Positions 18,014 to 26,348 of a stretch of DNA of 64,000 nucleotides are shown here, piece after piece (the first letter of the stretch is position 1; each line of letters starts with the position of its first letter). The position numbers and the translations under genes are program-made. The DNA comes from Winogradskyella schleiferi (lineage in GTDB: Bacteria > Bacteroidota > Bacteroidia > Flavobacteriales > Flavobacteriaceae). A model generated the notes under the pieces. It made no database searches, was not told where the DNA came from, and saw only the letters and a list, made by a program, of their open reading frames with translations. The stretch is from contig NZ_CP053351.1 in assembly GCF_013394655.1 (NCBI RefSeq), positions 2,634,501 through 2,698,500 on the forward strand. The letters are read 5' to 3'.

Positions 18014-19111
18014 TTGAATCCCAATCGTCTATATTTTATCGATGCCGTAAGAGCATTTGCCATCTTAATGATGCTGCAAGGACATTTTATAGACACACTT
18101 CTCGATCCATCCTATAAAGATCAAAGAAATACTGTTTTTAAAATTTGGGAATATTTTAGAGGTATAACGGCGCCTACTTTTTTTACCATTTCTGGGCTCA
18201 TCTTTTCTTACTTACTTATCAAGGCTAAACGTAGCGGAAATGTAAAGCAACGTATGCGAAAAGGTTTCACAAGAGGTTTAATGCTCATTGGCATTGGCTA
18301 CTTGCTAAGAGCGCCTATATTTCAATGGTTAATAGGGGAATTCAATTCTTATTTTTTGGTTATTGATGTTTTGCATTGCATTGGTTTATCGCTCATTATT
18401 GTTGTCGTTATTTATAAACTCACTTTAAAAAAAACACTGCTATTTTCAATTTTAATGTTGGTTTTAGGACTCACTGTTTTTATAAGTGAACCTTTATATC
18501 GCTATTTGGAATTACCAAAAGTTCCTGTTTTATTTTCAAATTATTTATCTAAAACTGATGGTTCCATTTTTACCATTATTCCTTGGTTTGGCTATGTGGC
18601 TTTTGGCGCTTTTATTTCGACATTGTTTTATCGTTATGTAGAACGACCGAAATTTAAAATGGCCATTGTTTCTGGCTTTTTTGTTTTCGGAATTGCATTA
18701 ACCTTTACATCGTCTTGGTTATTTATGAAACTGTATTATTGGTTGGATATTTCGACTTTTAAAGAGGTTGCTTACTATAATTATTTGTTTACCAGACTTG
18801 GAAATGTATTCATAATATTTTCGTTTTTTTATTTAGCCGAGAATTATATTAAACAACCTTTGATTCTTAGAATTGGACAAAAAACATTGTCTATATACGT
18901 CATTCACTTCATCATAATTTATGGCAGTTTTACAGGACTTGGTTTAACGCAATTTATAGGAAAAACACTTCTACCTTGGCAAGCCATCATTGGTGCTTCA
19001 CTCTTTTTATCTGTCGTTTGTTTTATGTCGTTTTATTATGCTAAAACGAATGCATTTGTATATTCCAATGTGCAGAAATTAGTAGATAAGTTCAAGCGTT
19101 ATACCAGATAA
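18014..19111 (+). CDS. DUF1624/heparan-alpha-glucosaminide acetyltransferase-like membrane protein (TTG start)
   Basis: 365 residues with about ten membrane helices. The start MNPNRLYFIDAVRAFAILMM followed by LQGHFID is the diagnostic first helix and His motif of DUF1624/acyltransferase-3-like proteins. FRGITAPTFFTISGLIFSYLL, LHCIGLSLIIVVVIYKL and TIIPWFGYVAFGAFIST also fit. The start codon is TTG at 18014. It probably transfers an acyl group to a periplasmic sugar or lipid; the substrate is unknown. Stand-alone, followed by a weak hairpin (19144-19175). Confidence 0.8.
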   Translation: MNPNRLYFIDAVRAFAILMMLQGHFIDTLLDPSYKDQRNTVFKIWEYFRGITAPTFFTISGLIFSYLLIKAKRSGNVKQRMRKGFTRGLMLIGIGYLLRAPIFQWLIGEFNSYFLVIDVLHCIGLSLIIVVVIYKLTLKKTLLFSILMLVLGLTVFISEPLYRYLELPKVPVLFSNYLSKTDGSIFTIIPWFGYVAFGAFISTLFYRYVERPKFKMAIVSGFFVFGIALTFTSSWLFMKLYYWLDISTFKEVAYYNYLFTRLGNVFIIFSFFYLAENYIKQPLILRIGQKTLSIYVIHFIIIYGSFTGLGLTQFIGKTLLPWQAIIGASLFLSVVCFMSFYYAKTNAFVYSNVQKLVDKFKRYTR

Positions 19112-19143
19112 TATTATGGCACATTAGCGCAATTTTAAAATAA

Positions 19144-19175
19144 GAAAAGACCACCTAATTAAAGATGATCTTTTC
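19144..19175 (+). terminator. Imperfect hairpin after the DUF1624 gene
   Basis: GAAAAGA (19144-19150) pairs with TCTTTTC (19169-19175). The stem continues inward with two C-A mismatches around an AATTA loop. It lies 33 bp after the stop codon, but the downstream T-run is interrupted. Moderate call. Confidence 0.45.
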
Positions 19176-19275
19176 ACTTTCATAGCAATTTAATCCCATT
19201 CCTTATATAGAATGTAGATTAATAGCATTATACTTACGTAATTTTAATAGTAAAGGTTTTATATAATTTAAAATC

Positions 19276-19752
19276 ATGAAAAAACTCATAGAAAAATTTT
19301 ACACAGCCTTAAATAATTGTGACGACAAATCCATGCTAGCTTGTTATCATGATGATGTGATTTTTAAAGATCCTGCCTTTGGAACCTTAAAAGGCGAACG
19401 CGCCAAAGCCATGTGGACCATGCTATGCGAATCCCAAAAAGGCAAAGATTTTAAAGTTGAATTTTCAAATGTCGAATCCAATGCCGAAACTGGGTCTGCC
19501 CATTGGGAAGCTTTTTATACTTTTAGTAGAACTGGACGGAAAGTACATAACGTCATAAAGGCTTCATTTGAATTTAAAGATGGCTTAATCATTCGCCACA
19601 CTGACGAATTTGACTTACACATATGGGCAAAACAGGCTATGGGAATAAAAGGGATTTTCTTTGGTGGTATGACATTCTTTAAAAATAAACTTCAGAGTCA
19701 AACAAATACACTTTTAGACAAATTCATTAATAAAAAAAAGCTATCTAGTTAA
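19276..19752 (+). CDS. SnoaL-like / NTF2-fold protein
   Basis: 158 residues. The NTF2-like fold is suggested by FYTALNNCDDKSMLACYHDDVIFKDPAFG, a conserved opening (helix, then DDVxFxDPxFG). Next comes ERAKAMWTMLCESQKGKDFKVEFS, then the strands GSAHWEAFYTFSRTGRKVHN and IKASFEFKDGLIIRHTDEFDLHIWAKQAMG. Such proteins act as small isomerases, cyclases or binding proteins; nothing here fixes the substrate. The stop codon lies inside its own terminator hairpin. Confidence 0.8.
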   Translation: MKKLIEKFYTALNNCDDKSMLACYHDDVIFKDPAFGTLKGERAKAMWTMLCESQKGKDFKVEFSNVESNAETGSAHWEAFYTFSRTGRKVHNVIKASFEFKDGLIIRHTDEFDLHIWAKQAMGIKGIFFGGMTFFKNKLQSQTNTLLDKFINKKKLSS

Positions 19753-19766
19753 TTAGACAGCTTTTT
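19734..19766 (+). terminator. Terminator overlapping the NTF2-like gene's stop codon
   Basis: AAAAAGCT-TCTA pairs with TAGA-AGCTTTTT around GTTAAT, with one A/C mismatch. The TAA stop of the upstream gene (19750-19752) is in the loop. A T-run follows. Confidence 0.7.
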
Positions 19767-19865
19767 CAGGGACAATGTTTCTTTTTAGGGACTTACGTTT
19801 ACTTTATGTTTCATTGTGTTATTTATACTTCAAATCTCGTGCCAAAAATTAATTTGTTATAAATT

Positions 19866-20414
19866 TTAACTGTAGGCTTTTACCTTGCCTTCTACACCTT
19901 TATAAAATGATCTCATAAATTCGAAATCAGCCTCCATATCATCTGTAGGATAAAATGGCTCTGATACTTTATTCTGTTTATTTTTAAAATCGAACGTGTA
20001 CATTATAATTGGAACCTTGGCTTTTTTTGCGATAAAGTAGAATCCCGTTTTCCATTTTTCTACTTTTTTTCTAGTGCCTTCTGGCGATAGTGCCAATCTA
20101 AATTCGTCTTCACCTTCAAACAATTGAGCAATGGTTTCTACTTTATTTTGACCAGGTGTTCTGTCTAAAGCCTTTCCTCCTACAGCTCTAAAGTAGTAAC
20201 CAAAAGGCCAAGTAAAGAGTTCTTTTTTTCCAACAAAGTTAGTTTTCAAATCAACAACACGCCTGAGTAATAACGAGATATAGAAATCACTCCAACTGGT
20301 ATGTGGTGCTGCTATAATTACAGCTTTCTTAATCGTGTCTTTAGAAAAATTGGTATTACCGACAACTTTCCATCCCAATAATTTAAAATATATGAATTTA
20401 GCTAACCAGCGCAT
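19866..20414 (-). CDS. PlsC-like lysophospholipid acyltransferase family protein
   Basis: 182 residues with an N-terminal membrane-associated segment (WLAKFIYFKLLGWKVVG). The acyltransferase motifs are HTSWSDFY (HX4D; catalytic His and Asp), FVGKKELFTWPFG, LSPEGTRKK (motif III, EGTR) and VPIIMYTFDFKN (motif IV). Shorter than canonical PlsC (about 240), as in the 1-acyl-glycerol-3-phosphate acyltransferase-like group common in flavobacteria. The natural acceptor is uncertain. It follows kdnB on the same strand after 114 bp, in a cluster concerned with envelope lipids and Kdo. Confidence 0.85.
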   Translation of the reverse strand: MRWLAKFIYFKLLGWKVVGNTNFSKDTIKKAVIIAAPHTSWSDFYISLLLRRVVDLKTNFVGKKELFTWPFGYYFRAVGGKALDRTPGQNKVETIAQLFEGEDEFRLALSPEGTRKKVEKWKTGFYFIAKKAKVPIIMYTFDFKNKQNKVSEPFYPTDDMEADFEFMRSFYKGVEGKVKAYS

Positions 20415-20528
20415 CTAATACTATAGGTTTATTAATCTCGAATGACTTTTAAAGTACTAAGTCAAACTTTTTGACATTCATTATATTTAAAATGAACTTT
20501 TTTAATACGCTTATTATGTAATTCGGAA

Positions 20529-21611
20529 TTACATTTTTTTATAAAGCTCCAGAAGTTTTTGCCTTGTCATAATGGTTTTCCAGTTTTTACCAATGGCATT
20601 TTCCCAAAGCGGTTCTAAGCTTAAAGCTACATCAATCATCTTATCGAATTGGTCTTCCTCTAAATCGGCACAGATACCTTGTGGTAATTCAATATTGTGT
20701 TTGGCTTTCATCTGCTTAAAAATAGCCACGCCTTCTGGGTAATAGTCTTCCAAATGATCAAAAACGATACAATTACCAATACCGTGTTTTATTCCTAAAA
20801 GATACCCCAAACCATAACTCATAGCATGTGCTACGCCGACTTGTGAATAAGCAATACTCATACCGCCATGCCAAGAGGCCATCATTAATTTATCTTGAGC
20901 CTCTTCTTTAGTGAGTACATCTTTTAAGAAGATTTCTTTACAAAGTTCAAAGGCTTTCTCGCCGTAACTCTGACTAAACGCATTTAAAAATGTACCATTT
21001 AGTGATTCTACGCAATGTACAAAACAATCCATGCCTGTATAAAACCATTGTTCTTTTGGCACATCTTTAGTTAATTCTGGATCTAAAATCACTTGATCAA
21101 AAGGTGTATAATCACTATTTATGCCTAGTTTACGTACTGGACCAGTTAAAATTGTAGTTCGTGAAACTTCAGCTCCTGTACCAGAAAGTGTTGGAATACC
21201 AACATGGTAAATCGCAGGATGCTTAATTAGATCCCAACCTTGGTAATCTTTCGATTCTCCTTTATTGGTGAGCATCAAAGACACCGCTTTAGCGACATCT
21301 AAAACAATTCCTCCACCAATACCAATAATACCAGAAGGCAATTCGCTATATTCTAGAATAACATCTTCTACTAACTGGTCTATTTGCTCAGTTCTCGGTT
21401 CTTCAACCGTTGGCACATATATAATTTTATCCTTATAAGACAGAGTAATTCGCGAAGTTAACCAATGATTGCCCTTAAAGACATCATCCACATAAAAAAT
21501 AAATGGTGCATTACGTCCTTTGCGCTTTGAAGCGAGAATTTCATCGAGCTGATTGAAACTTCCGCGTCCAAAAATAACTCGGGACACCATTGGATAATTT
21601 TTGTATATCAT
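20529..21611 (-). CDS. kdnB: 3-deoxy-alpha-D-manno-octulosonate 8-oxidase (Fe-dependent alcohol dehydrogenase family)
   Basis: 360 residues of the iron-containing alcohol dehydrogenase family. It is KdnB-like over its full length (recalled from the Shewanella enzyme that oxidises the C8 hydroxyl of Kdo on the way to 8-amino-Kdo). Seen: VIFGRGSFNQLDEIL, the NAD-binding GIGGGIVLDVAKAVSLMLTN, YQGWDLIKHPAIYHVGIPT, GTGAEVSRT, NSDYTPFDQVI. The metal ligands are Asp and His in TGMDCFVHCVESLNGTF and two His in GVAHAMSYGLGYLLGIKHGIGN. kdsB lies 1 kb upstream on the same strand, as expected. The aminotransferase partner KdnA is not in this window. Confidence 0.88.
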   Translation of the reverse strand: MIYKNYPMVSRVIFGRGSFNQLDEILASKRKGRNAPFIFYVDDVFKGNHWLTSRITLSYKDKIIYVPTVEEPRTEQIDQLVEDVILEYSELPSGIIGIGGGIVLDVAKAVSLMLTNKGESKDYQGWDLIKHPAIYHVGIPTLSGTGAEVSRTTILTGPVRKLGINSDYTPFDQVILDPELTKDVPKEQWFYTGMDCFVHCVESLNGTFLNAFSQSYGEKAFELCKEIFLKDVLTKEEAQDKLMMASWHGGMSIAYSQVGVAHAMSYGLGYLLGIKHGIGNCIVFDHLEDYYPEGVAIFKQMKAKHNIELPQGICADLEEDQFDKMIDVALSLEPLWENAIGKNWKTIMTRQKLLELYKKM

Positions 21612-21655
21612 TTACTTTATATCTTTAACAAAAATAACAACTTAGTTTATAATTA

Positions 21656-21856
21656 CTACTTATTTAAATGAAATTGTAATTTATCATTAAACAGACCAAA
21701 ATGCCATTTACCAATGCCGGATTGATACTTATAGGAATTGGCATTTCTATTTTTTTTTCCTAATTTCCATTTTACTCCAAAACAAGAATCTACGTAGGTG
21801 TTAAAAAACTCAAAATGAGACCGTCTATTCCATGTATGTTGATTGAGAATTTTCAA
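21656..21856 (-). pseudogene. Chloramphenicol acetyltransferase-like remnant (N- and C-terminal scraps)
   Basis: The 66-codon open frame is not a sound small gene. Its start (MKILNQHTWNRRSHFEFFNT then CFGV) matches the N-terminus of type A chloramphenicol acetyltransferases (a WNRKEHFEFF block). After an A-run at about 21750-21758, another frame reads MPIPISINPALVNG and the first frame resumes as HFGLFNDKLQFHLNK. That is the family's C-terminus (MPVSINVHHGLMDGFHV... LQELMN), here in two frames. About 140 central codons are missing, and the catalytic HHxxxDG has become NPALVNG. A decayed, nonfunctional gene between the HAD gene and kdnB. Confidence 0.75.
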
Positions 21857-21861
21857 AATTT

Positions 21862-22566
21862 CTATTTAAAAAAATCTAAAATTTCAGTTAAACTCGTTAC
21901 CGTGGCATAATTAATTCCATTAGCTTCTTTTTTGGTCACAGTTTCATGTTGCCATGTGGTGTGAAACGGCACGTGAATCGCTTCAGATCCAATTTTTATT
22001 AATGGTAAAATATCGGATTTCAATGAGTTTCCAACCATTAAAAAAGCCTCTGGTTCAATATCTAATCGCTTTAATAATTGTTTATAATTAGTATCGTGTT
22101 TCTCACTTAACACTTCAATATGATGGAAATATTTTAACAAGCCGGATTTTTCCAATTTTCGTTCTTGGTCCAATAAATCTCCTTTGGTAGCTACTATCAA
22201 TCTATAATCCTTAGACAATACTTTAAGCACTTCTTCTACGCCATCCAACAACTCAATCGGTTTATTGATCATGTCTTTTCCGATTTTTAGCATTTGAGCA
22301 ATAACGTCGTTAGACACTTTACCGTTAGATAATTCTAAAGCCAACTCAACCATAGATAAAATAAAACCTTTGACACCATAACCATAGGTTGGAAGATTTT
22401 TAATTTCCATTTTAAAAAGTTCCTGATCTATTTTATTTGGTGTTTCGTAAAGCGATAATAACTGTCCAGCTTCTTCTTCAGCTTCCCTGAAATAAGTTTC
22501 ATTGACCCAAAGGGTATCATCTGCATCGAAGCCTATTACTTTTATGTTTTCGTATGTTTTGTTCAA
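21862..22566 (-). CDS. HAD-family hydrolase (phosphatase)
   Basis: Haloacid dehalogenase-superfamily phosphatase. Motif I is VIGFDADDTLWVNETYF (nucleophile Asp and acid/base Asp), motif II LIVATKGD, and motif IV region FLMVGNSLKSDILPLIKIG. A helical cap lies at about 20-110. The frame is open up to an ATG at 22650. I favour the TTG at 22566, which gives 234 residues starting (M)NKTYENIKVIGFD. The upstream stretch overlaps the kdsB stop, translates to a poor basic sequence and contains a 16-bp palindrome. It sits between kdsB and kdnB; a sugar-phosphate substrate is plausible but not shown. Confidence 0.85.
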   Translation of the reverse strand: MNKTYENIKVIGFDADDTLWVNETYFREAEEEAGQLLSLYETPNKIDQELFKMEIKNLPTYGYGVKGFILSMVELALELSNGKVSNDVIAQMLKIGKDMINKPIELLDGVEEVLKVLSKDYRLIVATKGDLLDQERKLEKSGLLKYFHHIEVLSEKHDTNYKQLLKRLDIEPEAFLMVGNSLKSDILPLIKIGSEAIHVPFHTTWQHETVTKKEANGINYATVTSLTEILDFFK

Positions 22567-22604
22567 TTTTATTCTTTTTCTTTGACAACTATTCTTAAGT
22601 GTGA

Positions 22605-22620
22605 ACAACTCGCGAGTTGT
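22605..22620. repeat. Perfect 16-bp palindrome
   Basis: ACAACTCGCGAGTTGT equals its own reverse complement. It lies between the kdsB stop codon and the preferred TTG start of the HAD gene. It could be an operator or part of a hairpin. Confidence 0.7.
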
Positions 22621-22640
22621 CCTTACGCTTATTTTTGATG

Positions 22641-23369
22641 TTATTTCCACAAACGTTTTGCGCGTTCCAAATCTTCTGGTGTGTCAATTTCCACACCTTG
22701 TATTGCGGTTTCTACCATTTTAATGCGTTTCCCATATTCTAAATATCTGATGCACTCAATTTTTTCCGAAGCTTCTAAAAATTGCATAGGTAAAACAGTA
22801 AAATCCAATAAAGCCTGTTTTCTAAACGCATAAATCCCCTTGTGTTTAAAATAGCGTGCACCTACATTTTTATCCCTTGGAAATGGAATTGCATTTCGGG
22901 AAAAATACAAGGCAAAATTCTGTTGGTCCACTATTACTTTCACGGTATTTGAATTGTTGATTTCTTCCCAATCCTTAATTTCAACCATTAACGACGCCAA
23001 ATCAATTTCTTTGTCTTTGTCATCTTTAAAAACATTAATTACTTTTGCTAAACTTTCACGCTCCGTAAATGGTTCATCGCCCTGTACATTGATGACAATA
23101 TCGCAATCGACATTTGCTACCGCCTCTGCAATCCTATCGCTTCCGGATTCATGTTCTTTAATACTCATAATGGCTTTTCCTCCATTATTTACGATTTCAT
23201 CAAAAATTATATCACTATCGGTTACGACATAAACTTCACTAAATAAATTAGTGGCAACTGTAGCTTCATAAGTTCTTAGAATGACTGATTTTCCTGCTAA
23301 ATCTTGCATCAATTTTCCGGGAAATCTTGATGCACCATAACGTGCAGGAATCATGGATATAATTTTCAT
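22641..23369 (-). CDS. kdsB: 3-deoxy-manno-octulosonate cytidylyltransferase
   Basis: CMP-Kdo synthetase: activates Kdo (or 8-amino-Kdo) with CTP for addition to lipid A. 242 residues. Seen: start [19 protein letters not shown] (nucleotide-binding R-x-x-SxRxPgK), [67 protein letters not shown] and the [13 protein letters not shown]-terminus. Cytosolic. The HAD gene, the CAT-like scrap, kdnB and the PlsC-like gene follow on the same strand. Confidence 0.96.
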   Translation of the reverse strand: MKIISMIPARYGASRFPGKLMQDLAGKSVILRTYEATVATNLFSEVYVVTDSDIIFDEIVNNGGKAIMSIKEHESGSDRIAEAVANVDCDIVINVQGDEPFTERESLAKVINVFKDDKDKEIDLASLMVEIKDWEEINNSNTVKVIVDQQNFALYFSRNAIPFPRDKNVGARYFKHKGIYAFRKQALLDFTVLPMQFLEASEKIECIRYLEYGKRIKMVETAIQGVEIDTPEDLERAKRLWK

Positions 23370-23429
23370 TTAGGTGATTTATATGATGAAATCAAAATTT
23401 GAAATGAGTTCAATTTCAAAAATAAGGTT

Positions 23430-24002
23430 TTAAGATGATTTCGGTCGATTTCGTCGTAACTTTTTATAGAGTTTGTAAATCATGTACAATAGGAATAACA
23501 CTAAAACAATCGCCAATATTGGTAAAAATATAGAGACTACGGACATAACGATTGATGTTCCTGTTTCAATTGTGGAAACCACAGGATTACCTAATCCAGC
23601 AGTTGAAACCGTAGATCCCAAACGGGTTGCACTCGCCGAACTTTTCACAGCTGCAGCAGTTCCACCACCTGCAATAATGGCCAAAGCCCAAGTGATAGCA
23701 GGACTTAGATCTGCGACCGTTGACACCATTACTGCTGTTCCAGCAATAGTGGCTAGCGGAATGGCAATGGTATCCAAAGCATTATCAACAATAGGAATGT
23801 AATAAGCTATGATTTCTACAACCGTTGCAATACCTAAAGTTATTACCGCAGTTGTACTGCCAATCCACAACCAAGAATCGTTAAGTTCCCAAACGCCAAA
23901 ATAGGCTGCTAAACTCAAGGCAAATAAAGGTAAGAACACTCTAAAACCTACGGATGCTGAAAGTCCGATGCCGAGAAAAATACTTAAAATTGTTTCTGTC
24001 AT
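23430..24002 (-). CDS. DUF4126 membrane protein
   Basis: 190 residues with about four to five membrane helices. Seen: ILSIFLGIGLSASVGFRVFLPLF, then WIGSTTAVITLGIATVVEIIAYYIP, VDNALDTIAIPLATIAGTAVM and a Gly/Ala-rich segment AIIAGGGTAAAVKSSASATR. A final long helix is followed by a basic tail (YKLYKKLRRNRP). The pattern VGFRVFLP and AYYIPIVDNALD marks DUF4126. Unknown role. The gene starts 8 bp after the helicase stop codon on the same strand, so the two are probably cotranscribed. Confidence 0.85.
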   Translation of the reverse strand: MTETILSIFLGIGLSASVGFRVFLPLFALSLAAYFGVWELNDSWLWIGSTTAVITLGIATVVEIIAYYIPIVDNALDTIAIPLATIAGTAVMVSTVADLSPAITWALAIIAGGGTAAAVKSSASATRLGSTVSTAGLGNPVVSTIETGTSIVMSVVSIFLPILAIVLVLFLLYMIYKLYKKLRRNRPKSS

Positions 24003-24010
24003 AGTCTAAA

Positions 24011-25453
24011 TCAATTCAAATCTTGCTCTACAAACATCTCATCCTTAAACCCTATTAAATAGAGTTTTTCCTTTGCCCTCGTAATTGCCGTGTACAACCA
24101 ACGAATGTAATCCCTATCCATTCCATTTGGTAAATACGGTTGCTCCACAAAAATAGTATTCCATTGTCCACCTTGCGATTTATGGCAGGTAATGGCATAA
24201 GAAAACTTCACTTGTAAAGCATTAAAAAATTTATTGTTCTTAACACCCAAAAAGCGCTTATATTTCGACGGTTCCTCTTCATAATCCTTAGACACTTCTT
24301 GGTATAATCGGTTGGATTCTTCGTAACTGAGTGAAGCACTTTCTACATCTATGGTGTCTAAAAGCAAAACGGTTTCAAAAGGTTTCATATTGGGATAATC
24401 TACCATTTTTACGTTTACTTCAGCAAATCTAAATCCGTATAACTCTTTGATACTGAAAATCTCCAACACCTCAATAATGTCGCCATTGGCAATAAAACCA
24501 GCTTCTGTTGTTGGTTTTATCCAGAAATAATTATTCTTAACTACCATTAAATAATCACCTGCAGACAATTCGGTTTCATTAAATAGAATACGTTGTCTAA
24601 TTTGTTGGTTATAAGCATTAGCGCGTTTGTTACTTCGTACAATAATGGCTGTTTCCTCATAACCATCCGCACTATAAGCATCGTTGATAGCATCCATTAT
24701 TTCATAACCATCAATTAAGCGGACGCTGTCGGTAAAACCATTCAAATTGAATTTGAAACTCTCATAAAAATTAGATTCTAAAACAGCTCGCAGTTCTGTA
24801 GCATTACTCAAAATTCCTGAATCCTGTTCTTGTCGGACGACTTCATCCAACTCAATCCCAATCACATCTTTGTTATAATTTAAACTGAGTTTATTTTCGT
24901 CTAACGCAGGACTTAAATCCGATTTCACAGGTGGTAACTGTGCTTTATCTCCAATTAAAAGTAATTTACATTCATGACCGGAATACACATATTGCATTAA
25001 GTCGTCGAGTAAAGAACTGCCATCAAATGATTTTGAATCCGAAGGCGTATCAGGAATCATTGATGCTTCGTCTACAATAAAAATTGTGTTACGATGTTTA
25101 TTGGGTTGCATTGTAAAACGAACTCCACCACCTTTATCTTTTTTAGGAAAATAAATTTTCTTATGAATGGTATACGCCTCCTTTTTCGAATAATTTGAAA
25201 TTACTTTCGCGGCCCTTCCTGTTGGAGCCAATAAGACGGCACTTTTTTTTGCTTGCCATAAATTTGACACTATGGTACCAATAATGCTTGTTTTCCCGGT
25301 TCCGGCATAACCCTTCAATAAATAAATCGAATTTTTATTGGAATCAAAAATAAATTGTGACAATTGCATCAACACCATATCTTGCTTGGAGGTTGGTGTA
25401 AATGGGAACTTAGATTTTAATAAGGAATAGAATGCAGAAGCATTGGAAATCAT
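24011..25453 (-). CDS. SF1 DNA helicase, RecD/Pif1-like, single-gene type
   Basis: 480 residues from the ATG at 25453; an in-frame ATG seven codons earlier is less likely. Superfamily 1 helicase: Walker A GYAGTGKTSIIGTI, motif Ia APTGRAAKVI, DEAS box in FIVDEASM, motif III LLIGDKAQLPPV, and the C-terminal UvrD-like ATCHKSQGGQWNTIFVEQ and YTAITRAKEKLYLIG motifs. It resembles the AAA-ATPase/RecD-like proteins of Bacteroidota that lack RecB/RecC partners. Probable DNA repair or recombination helicase. Followed 8 bp later by the DUF4126 gene. Confidence 0.9.
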   Translation of the reverse strand: MISNASAFYSLLKSKFPFTPTSKQDMVLMQLSQFIFDSNKNSIYLLKGYAGTGKTSIIGTIVSNLWQAKKSAVLLAPTGRAAKVISNYSKKEAYTIHKKIYFPKKDKGGGVRFTMQPNKHRNTIFIVDEASMIPDTPSDSKSFDGSSLLDDLMQYVYSGHECKLLLIGDKAQLPPVKSDLSPALDENKLSLNYNKDVIGIELDEVVRQEQDSGILSNATELRAVLESNFYESFKFNLNGFTDSVRLIDGYEIMDAINDAYSADGYEETAIIVRSNKRANAYNQQIRQRILFNETELSAGDYLMVVKNNYFWIKPTTEAGFIANGDIIEVLEIFSIKELYGFRFAEVNVKMVDYPNMKPFETVLLLDTIDVESASLSYEESNRLYQEVSKDYEEEPSKYKRFLGVKNNKFFNALQVKFSYAITCHKSQGGQWNTIFVEQPYLPNGMDRDYIRWLYTAITRAKEKLYLIGFKDEMFVEQDLN

Positions 25454-25573
25454 ATAAAAATAATTAGAAAGCAAGATAGCATTATTCTCATTTTTTATAG
25501 ATGATTTTCTTATTAAGTTATAGTTTTTTAATTAATTTTATTTTAGATAGTTTTAACCAACAAAAAAAAATTG

Positions 25574-25581
25574 TAGATTTG
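25574..25581 (+). promoter_or_regulatory. Candidate -7 promoter element
   Basis: TAGATTTG matches TAnnTTTG. The sequence 19 bp upstream is TTTT rather than TTTG. It would give a leader of about 35 nt for the operon that starts at 25622. Weak. Confidence 0.35.
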
Positions 25582-25621
25582 CGAGAGACCTTAATCAATA
25601 CTTAATTAATAAATAAACAGC

Positions 25622-26347
25622 ATGAATGTAATTATAGCGATTGTAGTTATTATAATATTGACCTTCGGAATTGTGTGGTTAATAGATAAATTTGTTCCAA
25701 AGAAATTAAAGCCTATTATTAACATCGTACTTTGGGCATTGATCATTTTCTTAGGCTACATTACATACATGTCTATTTACAAGGAAATACAGTTTAACCA
25801 ATTGAAAGAAAAACGTTTTAAGGTGGTTATTGATCGTCTTATAGACATCAGGGATTCTCAGTTGGCTTACAAGGAGGTAAATGGCTCTTACACAGATAGT
25901 TTTGATAAATTAATAAACTTTGTTGAAAACGGAAAAGTACCAATTACCCAGAGACGTGATACGTTGGTCTTAGACGAAGAAAGAACAAAAGCTTTTGGTG
26001 GAGTTGAAACCATGAAAACAATCACATTAATTGACACTTTAAGTTTTTATTCCGTTAAGGATTCATTATTTGATGGTAGTGATCGTTATAAAAACATGAT
26101 GGATGTAGGTGTCGGTAAAGAAGGTGCTAAATTTACCTTGAAAGCTGGTAGACTAGATGAATTCGCTGTATTTGAAGCAAGTGTGGATAAAGAAGTTATT
26201 CTAGATGACCAAGAGCAATACTTAATCGAAAAAGAAAAGCAAGTGGTTTCTGTGGACGGTGTTAATGGACCAGCTTTAACCGTGGGCTCCATGAACGAAG
26301 TATACACAAAAGGAAACTGGCCAAAAAGCTACACAAATAAAGAATAG
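25622..26347 (+). CDS. Conserved membrane-anchored protein, unknown
   Basis: 241 residues. Two N-terminal membrane helices (VIIAIVVIIILTFGIVWLI and IINIVLWALIIFLGYITYM) are followed by a soluble domain: FKVVIDRLIDIRDSQLAYKEVNGSYTDSFDKLINFVENGK, then a mixed alpha/beta region. The segment LRDIRDSQxAYKxxNGxYxxxFDxLxxF resembles the pilin/GspG-like pattern after the membrane helix, a weak likeness only. It starts a probable operon with the DUF3822 gene (1 bp apart) and rsmD. Confidence 0.65.
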   Translation: MNVIIAIVVIIILTFGIVWLIDKFVPKKLKPIINIVLWALIIFLGYITYMSIYKEIQFNQLKEKRFKVVIDRLIDIRDSQLAYKEVNGSYTDSFDKLINFVENGKVPITQRRDTLVLDEERTKAFGGVETMKTITLIDTLSFYSVKDSLFDGSDRYKNMMDVGVGKEGAKFTLKAGRLDEFAVFEASVDKEVILDDQEQYLIEKEKQVVSVDGVNGPALTVGSMNEVYTKGNWPKSYTNKE

Positions 26348-26348
26348 T

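Noticed and set aside
21656..21856. Small 66-residue gene
   Set aside because: Its two ends match separate parts of chloramphenicol acetyltransferases in different frames; a pseudogene explains it better.
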